A stretch of 9,020 bases of DNA from an uncultured Oscillibacter sp. (GTDB lineage Bacteria; Bacillota; Clostridia; Oscillospirales; Oscillospiraceae): positions 1 to 9,020 of the forward strand of contig CAJFNE010000071.1 of NCBI GenBank assembly GCA_904393855.1, given 5' to 3'. The notes under the pieces were generated by a model, which searched no databases, was not told where the DNA came from, and worked only from the letters and a program-made list of their open reading frames with translations. Below, one piece after another: positions 5,855 to 9,020 of the stretch (positions within the stretch are counted from its first letter, which is position 1; the number at the start of each line of letters is the position of its first letter). The position numbers and the translations under genes were made by a program.

Positions 5855-6538
5855 ATGATGACCGCTTTCGCCCGTACCTTGATTCTCTACTTCCTCATTA
5901 TTCTGGGCATGCGCCTGATGGGAAAACGTCAAATTGCCGAGCTGGAACCCAGCGAACTGGTGATGACCATGATGATCTCCGACCTGGCCGCCGTCCCTAT
6001 GCAGGACTTCGGAATTCCTCTTTTAGCCGGAGTGATCCCCATCGTGATGCTGCTGGCCCTGTCGATGCTGTTAAGCCAGATGTCCCTGTACAACCTCCGC
6101 TTCCGGGAGCTGACCTGCGGCACCCCCGCCGTGCTGATCCGTAACGGGGTTCTGCAGCAAGCGGCCATGCGGAAGAACCGCTACACCCTGGACGAGCTGC
6201 TGGAGGAGCTGCGGGAACAGGGCATTGCCAGCGTGTCGGAGGTAAAGTACGCCGTTCTGGAGAACTCCGGCCAGCTGTCGGTGCTGCCGTGGACCCGCTG
6301 CAAGCCCCCCACCGCCCAGGCTCTGGGGCTGGAGCTGGAGGATGACGTGACCCTGCCGGTGGTCCTCATCAATGATGGCCGGGTCCTGCGGCGCCAATTG
6401 ACCGCCTGCGGCCGGGACGAGCACTGGCTGCAAAAAATCCTGAAGCAGGAGGGGCTCACCTCTCCCCGGCAGGTCTTTCTGCTGACCCTGGATGAGCAGG
6501 GACAGACCGTCTGTGTCAAGAAGGAGGAGCCCGCATGA
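5855..6538 (+). CDS. DUF421 (YetF/YcaP-type) membrane protein
   Basis: Membrane protein of the DUF421 family, 227 residues, a usual length. Function is unknown for most members; some Bacillus relatives (for example the 2Duf protein) are in the spore membrane and affect spore resistance. The amino-terminal third has about three helices (around 5-22, 34-50, 54-74) with the family phrase GKRQIAELEPSELV after helix 1. The cytosolic rest shows GTPAVLIRNGVL, then the conserved LDELLEELREQGIASVSEVK and AVLENSGQLSVLP, followed by the second small domain with LPVVLINDGRV. ATG 5855 is chosen because GGAGGG (5840-5845) is well placed for it and too close to the ATG at 5846. The frame is open back to 5519, but that part overlaps the glmS ribozyme and is not protein-like. 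It is divergent from glmS and coupled to the next gene by an ATGA overlap. Confidence 0.88.
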   Translation: MMTAFARTLILYFLIILGMRLMGKRQIAELEPSELVMTMMISDLAAVPMQDFGIPLLAGVIPIVMLLALSMLLSQMSLYNLRFRELTCGTPAVLIRNGVLQQAAMRKNRYTLDELLEELREQGIASVSEVKYAVLENSGQLSVLPWTRCKPPTAQALGLELEDDVTLPVVLINDGRVLRRQLTACGRDEHWLQKILKQEGLTSPRQVFLLTLDEQGQTVCVKKEEPA

Positions 6539-6918
6539 AGAAAGCCCTGCTGCCGCCCCTGGCGGTGCTGGCCGCCGTCTTTTCCTTTGCCCTGTGGAAT
6601 AGCTCCGCCATGGAGACCCACACCACCCGCTGGCAGGGCCAGCTGTGCCAGGCGGAGACCCTGGCGGAGAGCGGCGACTGGGCCGGAGCGGAGTCCGCTC
6701 TGCGCACAAGCTATGATGACTGGTCCCGGCACCAGACCTATCTCCACGTTGTTCTGGAGCACGCTGCTGTGGATGACGCCGAGGCCATGTACCGCCGGGC
6801 GGCCGCCTTTGCCGAGTCCCAGGAGCCCAACGAATTCCAGGCGGAGATCGCGGACCTGTCGGACCAGCTGGGGCTGCTGGCGGAAATGGAACAATTCAGC
6901 GTCCAGAACGTATTGTAA
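6535..6918 (+). CDS. DUF4363-family membrane-anchored protein
   Basis: A 127-residue protein with one amino-terminal hydrophobic segment (about 4-22, after MKKA), either a signal anchor or signal peptide, followed by an outer helical domain of about 100 residues rich in Glu, Ala and Trp. It matches the DUF4363 type (W near 52-65, alternating helices, acidic end). Function is unknown. The start codon overlaps the stop of the DUF421 gene as ATGA, so the two are translated together; GGAGGAG lies just before the start. DUF421 and DUF4363 genes are, as far as I know, frequent neighbours in Clostridia, so the two products probably act together in the membrane. The gene ends 18 bases from the end of convergent nrdR. 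Confidence 0.75.
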   Translation: MKKALLPPLAVLAAVFSFALWNSSAMETHTTRWQGQLCQAETLAESGDWAGAESALRTSYDDWSRHQTYLHVVLEHAAVDDAEAMYRRAAAFAESQEPNEFQAEIADLSDQLGLLAEMEQFSVQNVL

Positions 6919-6921
6919 AGC

Positions 6922-6944
6922 AAAAATACTTGATTGTTATTTTT
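6922..6944. terminator. AT-rich hairpin between convergent DUF4363 and nrdR genes
   Basis: AAAAATA (6922-6928) and TATTTTT (6938-6944) form a 7-bp AT stem with a nine-base loop; the stem includes the nrdR stop codon. Its short form and lack of GC make it a weak terminator, but its symmetry would serve both converging genes and nothing stronger is visible. Confidence 0.3.
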
Positions 6945-7392
6945 CGGCAAGGAGCTTGTTCAGCTCGGCCATGAAGGTGTCGATGTCCTTGAACTGCCGG
7001 TACACGGAGGCAAACCGCACGTAGGCCACCTGGTCCACGGACCGTAGCTTCTCCATCACCCGCTCGCCGATGCTCTCGGTGCTGATCTCCCGGTCCATGG
7101 AGTTCTGGAGATCCTGCTCGATCTCGTCGGCGATCTTCTCCAGTTCCGCCAGGGGCACCGGACGCTTCTCGCAGGCCCGGATCATGCCGCCCAGGATCTT
7201 CTGCTTGTCAAAGCTCTGGCGGCTGCCGTCCTTCTTGATCACCACCATGGGCAAGCTCTCCACCGTCTCATAGGTGGTGAACCGCTTGCCGCAGGAGAGG
7301 CACTCCCGCCGCCGCCGGATGCTGGTGCCCTCGTCCGCCGGACGGGAGTCGATGACCTTGCTCTCACTGTAGCTGCAATAGGGACATTTCAT
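6937..7392 (-). CDS. nrdR: Ribonucleotide reductase regulator NrdR
   Basis: Zinc-ribbon and ATP-cone repressor that shuts down ribonucleotide reductase genes when dATP/ATP is bound; cytosolic, DNA-binding. The 151 residues are the usual length. The zinc ribbon has Cys3, Cys6, Cys31 and Cys34 (MKCPYCSYSESKVIDSRPAD and RRRRECLSCGKRFTTYE), the most conserved part of the family. The ATP cone (about 49-139) starts with VVIKKDGSRQSFDKQKIL and includes the STESIGERVMEKL and YVRFASVYRQFKD segments. ATG 7392 is fixed by the MKCPYC start; GGGAGGG lies about 11 bases upstream. The open frame extends to 7530 but crosses the promoter. No ribonucleotide reductase gene is in the window, so it acts at a distance. 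Its own promoter carries an inverted repeat that may be an operator. Confidence 0.97.
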   Translation of the reverse strand: MKCPYCSYSESKVIDSRPADEGTSIRRRRECLSCGKRFTTYETVESLPMVVIKKDGSRQSFDKQKILGGMIRACEKRPVPLAELEKIADEIEQDLQNSMDREISTESIGERVMEKLRSVDQVAYVRFASVYRQFKDIDTFMAELNKLLAEK

Positions 7393-7425
7393 AGTACAAA
7401 CGGCCCTCCCTTGTTCTCTTTCTGC

Positions 7426-7443
7426 TCGGCCCCATAGGGCCGA
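7426..7443 (-). other. 5' stem-loop in the nrdR leader
   Basis: A perfect 7-bp stem (TCGGCCC at 7426-7432 with GGGCCGA at 7437-7443) with a four-base loop starts only a few bases after the predicted nrdR transcription start (near 7446). There is no U-run, so it is probably an mRNA-end stabiliser and not a terminator. Confidence 0.55.
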
Positions 7444-7452
7444 ATTTAATTT

Positions 7453-7461
7453 ATTATACCA
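7453..7461 (-). promoter_or_regulatory. Extended -10 promoter of nrdR
   Basis: On the minus strand, TGG followed by a perfect TATAAT (7453-7458) gives an extended -10 element. No TTGACA-like -35 lies at 16-18 bases (the hexamer there is TACCAT), as is common for extended -10 promoters. Predicted start near 7446, about 53 bases before the ATG. Confidence 0.7.
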
Positions 7462-7482
7462 TAGCACCACAAAATATGGTAT
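7456..7482. promoter_or_regulatory. Inverted repeat over the nrdR promoter, with a possible NrdR box
   Basis: ATACCATA (7456-7463) and TATGGTAT (7475-7482) form a perfect 8-bp inverted repeat with an 11-base gap, one arm covering half of the -10 box. On the minus strand, the 16 bases 7482-7467 (ATACCATATTTTGTGG) agree at 12 of 16 positions with the published NrdR-box consensus acaCwAtATaTwGtgt as I recall it. A second box at the usual 31-32 base distance is not evident, so autoregulation by NrdR is only a candidate. Confidence 0.4.
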
Positions 7483-7501
7483 CCCTATTTTCCTTTTTTC
7501 C

Positions 7502-7635
7502 GTCCTTTTCTGAAAAGAGAAGGACCACAAGATTTTCGCGCGTTCTGTACCCCGGCAGGCATCTCAGTCCGGCGGCTCGGCAACCTAGCCAGGCAGTCCC
7601 GGACAGCCCCCCGAAGAGGTGCATCCTCCGCCCCA
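7502..7635. other. GC-rich foldable intergenic element, possible RNA or repeat
   Basis: No protein-like frame lies here. Nested complementary segments are visible: GTCCTT/AAGGAC (7502-7507 with 7520-7525), then GCATCTC (7559-7565) with GAGGTGC (7616-7622), GTCCGG (7567-7572) with CCGGAC (7599-7604), and GGCT (7574-7577) with AGCC (7587-7590), closing a CGGCAACCT loop. In the 7559-7622 helix the one imperfect pair is a U-G wobble on the plus strand but a C-A mismatch on the minus strand, a slight hint that the plus strand is the RNA. I do not recognise the fold, and there is no clear promoter. Position next to the heptamer array suggests one combined element. Confidence 0.4.
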
Positions 7636-7726
7636 ACACACTCTCCACTCTTCACTTTTCACTCTTATCTCCTATCTTCTATCTCTCATCTTTTATCTTA
7701 TATCTCTTATCTCTTATCTTTGATCT
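7636..7726 (-). repeat. Thirteen-unit heptamer tandem repeat
   Basis: Read on the minus strand, exactly thirteen 7-base units follow with no slippage: one AGATCAA, then AGATAAG twice, AGATATA, AGATAAA, AGATGAG, AGATAGA, AGATAGG, AGATAAG, AGTGAAA, AGTGAAG, AGTGGAG, AGTGTGT. The first nine begin AGAT and the last four AGTG. The strand is almost all purine. The first two units are inside the 3' end of the gene at 7714-8247, whose TAA stop is within unit 2. Confidence 0.9.
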
Positions 7727-8247
7727 TCCACAAGCACCGGCTGCTCCTGCCGATCCAAGCGGTAGATGACGTACCATCCCTCCCCCAGACGGCGGACCCG
7801 GGCCAGGCAGAACATGGGTGCCAGAGGGAAAGGCTTCGCCGGGTCATAGGGCAGGGCCAGCTCCCGGCCGCCCGTCCAGGTCCGGGTCAGGGCGCCCTGG
7901 ACCCTCCGCAGGCTCCGCCGCAGCCAGGGAGACCGGAAGAGGTGATCTGGTGTTGACGCCGACTCCCAATCGCCGCCGTCCTCCACAGCCGGGCGGACCT
8001 CCCCCCGGAGCAGCGGGCCCAGCGGCTGCGTCATGCGGCCGGAGAACCGGCGGCAGATGGAGGCCTCCGCCCCCTCCGGCTCCAGTACCCCCAGGCGCAG
8101 CTCTCCCCGCTCTCCCACCGCCCAGGCGCACCAGAGCCCCTCGCCGGGCAGGCGGCAGCGGGCGGCGAAACGGGTGTAGAGGGACTCCCGCTCACAGGCC
8201 AGCTCCCCCACGGATTTTCCCATCCACAGCAGCGGAAACTTGTCCAT
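7714..8247 (-). CDS. Conserved-looking protein of unknown function, 177 residues
   Basis: I do not recognise a named family. The protein has no signal peptide or membrane helix and looks cytosolic. It starts MDKFPLLWMGKSVGELACER, followed by YTRFAARCRLPGEGLWCAWAVGERGELRLGVLEP, which reads like short beta strands; the middle is Arg-rich (SPWLRRSLRRVQGAL), and it ends with a Phe/Pro-rich part (AKPFPLAPMFCLARVRRLG, GWYVIYRLD). I have an impression of similar proteins in gut Clostridia, but no function. ATG 8247 is preferred over 8289 because GGGGAGG lies about 10 bases upstream and the longer form would begin inside the terminator hairpin. No promoter is visible in the 74 bases after the upstream gene, so expression may depend on read-through of the terminator at 8272-8308. 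The last codons and stop come from the heptamer array, so the carboxy terminus may have been altered by the repeat. Confidence 0.65.
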   Translation of the reverse strand: MDKFPLLWMGKSVGELACERESLYTRFAARCRLPGEGLWCAWAVGERGELRLGVLEPEGAEASICRRFSGRMTQPLGPLLRGEVRPAVEDGGDWESASTPDHLFRSPWLRRSLRRVQGALTRTWTGGRELALPYDPAKPFPLAPMFCLARVRRLGEGWYVIYRLDRQEQPVLVEDQR

Positions 8248-8271
8248 GCCCCCTGCACCTCCCCATCTAAG

Positions 8272-8308
8272 AAAAAGCCGTCTGTGCATTCCTATGCGCA
8301 GACGGCTT
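8272..8308 (-). terminator. Intrinsic terminator after the 170-residue secreted protein gene
   Basis: A 14-position stem (8275-8288 with 8295-8308, AAGCCGTCTG core) has one mismatched position and a six-base loop. On the minus strand it is followed by a T-run (8272-8276). It lies 14 bases after the stop at 8322. Confidence 0.9.
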
Positions 8309-8321
8309 GAGATATGTACCC

Positions 8322-8834
8322 TCAGGCGATGGAGTAGCTGCCCCGCACCAGCAGCTTCGTGGTGGCGGCGGTAGCCTGGACGCCCCGGCCCTCGATGGTC
8401 ATCATGTACAGATGGTTCTGCACCAGGGAACCGCCGTTGTTCAGAGTCCCGGCGGTGGTCTCGTCAATCAGCCCCGGCGTGGAGGGGGACACGCAGGTTG
8501 CGCTTCCCACCCGCAGCATCACCTCGCAGCCCACGTCTCCCGTGAGGACCTGTCCATTACTCAAGGTCACCACGGTGAAGGTGACGGCGGTGGACGTTCC
8601 AGTCCCCACAGTCTGTCCGCCCAGCTGCTGGACGATCTGGCTGTTCCGGGCGGCGATCTTCTGATCCACCTGCTCCAGGATATCCCCCAGGAACGTGTCG
8701 TTCAGGTAGCTCAGCGTCACCAGAGGATCGTCGCTGTCCCCCGCGGCGGCCCCGGCCACCGTGACCGTGGCGTTCAGCAGCACGCTGAGGAGCACCAGCA
8801 CGATTGCCCGCAGTACCCATCGGTTCTTCTTCAT
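8322..8834 (-). CDS. Secreted protein of unknown function, 170 residues
   Basis: Exported protein. Residues 1-31 are a signal peptide (MKKNRWVLR, hydrophobic IVLVLLSVLL, ending GAAA). The mature part begins with an acidic stretch and a helix (DPLVTLSYLNDTFLGDILEQ to QIVQQLGG, a likely coiled helix), then a Gly/Thr linker (GGQTVGTGTST) and a beta-rich domain: TFTVVTLSNGQVLTGDVGCE, VMLRVGSATCVSPSTPGLID, LVQNHLYMMTIEGRGVQATA, KLLVRGSYSIA. Two cysteines (103 and 114) could form a disulphide. No enzyme motif is visible. The pattern of a short exported beta protein with NHLYM and GRGV phrases seems familiar from Clostridia genomes, without assigned function. ATG 8834 has GGAGG at 7-base spacing; the frame is open further upstream but the signal peptide fixes the start. 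It has a structured leader and a strong terminator, so it is probably a single-gene unit. Confidence 0.8.
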   Translation of the reverse strand: MKKNRWVLRAIVLVLLSVLLNATVTVAGAAAGDSDDPLVTLSYLNDTFLGDILEQVDQKIAARNSQIVQQLGGQTVGTGTSTAVTFTVVTLSNGQVLTGDVGCEVMLRVGSATCVSPSTPGLIDETTAGTLNNGGSLVQNHLYMMTIEGRGVQATAATTKLLVRGSYSIA

Positions 8835-8860
8835 ATATGTACCTCCACATCTTTTGTATC

Positions 8861-8898
8861 CGGGTCCCTCCGGGAAGTCCTTTCCCCAGAGGGACCCG
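8861..8898 (-). other. Hairpin in the leader of the secreted 170-residue protein gene
   Basis: A perfect 10-bp stem (8861-8870 with 8889-8898, CGGGTCCCTC/GAGGGACCCG) encloses a further GGGAA/TTCCC stem on the minus strand. No T-run follows, so it is not a classical terminator. It ends 26 bases before the start codon, just upstream of the Shine-Dalgarno sequence at 8842-8846. Confidence 0.6.
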
Positions 8899-8911
8899 CT
8901 GTCAGACCGCT

Positions 8912-8943
8912 CCGCCGCTTTTGCGGCGCGGGGCTTGCGCCCC
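8912..8943. other. Two adjacent GC hairpins in the intergenic region
   Basis: CGCCGC/GCGGCG around TTTT (8913-8928) and GGGGC/GCCCC around TTGC (8930-8943). They could belong to a long structured leader of the gene at 8834 or to the 3' end of the gene further upstream. No promoter is evident between 8835 and 8980, and the region holds no other supported feature. Confidence 0.4.
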
Positions 8944-8980
8944 AGTCGCCACAGCCGCCTCCGTCCAAATCCGTCCTCCG

Positions 8981-9020
8981 TCAGACCTCCCGGTCCCGAG
9001 GCAGGCCGAAGCTCACCGCA
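8981..9020 (-). CDS. Possible carboxy-terminal end of a minus-strand gene (runs off window)
   Basis: On the minus strand from the right edge one frame reads AVSFGLPRDREV followed by TGA at 8981-8983. Gene order and the protein-like composition suggest the tail of a gene entering from the right, but twelve residues are too few to name it. A second frame is open through the whole interval and joins the signal peptide gene at 8834, but that reading is Arg/Gly-rich and unlikely. Confidence 0.3.
   Translation of the reverse strand, partial: AVSFGLPRDREV

Noticed and set aside
7393..7530. 46-residue amino-terminal extension of NrdR
   Set aside because: It crosses the extended -10 promoter and leader hairpin, and NrdR proteins begin with the MKCPYC zinc ribbon.
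7559..7622. SAM-I or c-di-GMP riboswitch because of GGCAACC-like loop
   Set aside because: Only a short phrase is similar; the other conserved segments and the helical order of either class are missing.
7454..7769. Small open frames of 64 (minus) and 97 (plus) residues between nrdR and the unknown gene
   Set aside because: They run across the nrdR promoter, the GC-rich hairpins and the heptamer array, with low-complexity translation of the repeat and no ribosome binding site.

Overview
The window looks like chromosomal DNA from a GC-rich Clostridia member, most likely an Oscillospiraceae-type gut Firmicute. This is an inference from several signs: an SLH-domain surface protein, glmS preceded by a self-cleaving glmS ribozyme (a Gram-positive arrangement), PadR control of a membrane protein, a DUF421/DUF4363 gene pair, GGAGG-type Shine-Dalgarno sites and strong TTGACA/TATAAT promoters in otherwise GC-rich DNA. 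I see no phage, transposase, CRISPR, rRNA or tRNA. Most genes are on the minus strand; the only plus-strand genes are the DUF421/DUF4363 pair.

Layout, left to right. 1-533 (minus): amino-terminal part of a secreted SLH-domain protein, with its promoter at 623-651 and a strong hairpin (575-608) in its leader. 761-1735 (minus): AEC-family permease with a consensus promoter at 1760-1788 and a questionable start codon. 1843-3195 and 3182-3529 (minus): a two-gene operon of a PadR-type repressor and a ten-helix membrane protein. That membrane protein has an amino-terminal HAAS/permease-prefix-like domain joined to a diverged FtsW/RodA (SEDS) body. A consensus promoter carries a near-perfect 14-base inverted repeat, the likely PadR operator. 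3645-5483 (minus): glmS, complete, with an intrinsic terminator at 3607-3638 and a glmS ribozyme at about 5571-5719. 5855-6538 and 6535-6918 (plus): DUF421 membrane protein translationally coupled to a DUF4363 protein. 6937-7392 (minus): nrdR, convergent with the previous pair; its promoter contains an inverted repeat and a possible NrdR box. 7483-7726: an intergenic stretch with a foldable GC-rich element followed by a 13-unit heptamer array that runs into the 3' end of the next gene. 7714-8247 (minus): unknown cytosolic protein. 8322-8834 (minus): unknown secreted protein with a structured leader and a terminator. 8981-9020: possible last codons of another minus-strand gene.

Functional picture: cell-envelope functions dominate. 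GlmS supplies glucosamine-6-phosphate for peptidoglycan, the PadR operon encodes a SEDS-like envelope protein, and the SLH protein and the 170-residue exported protein act outside the membrane. NrdR controls ribonucleotide reductase genes elsewhere. The points most worth following are the PadR/HAAS-SEDS operon with its operator, the GC-rich ribozyme variant, and the heptamer array with the adjacent foldable element. No clearly new multi-gene system is visible.
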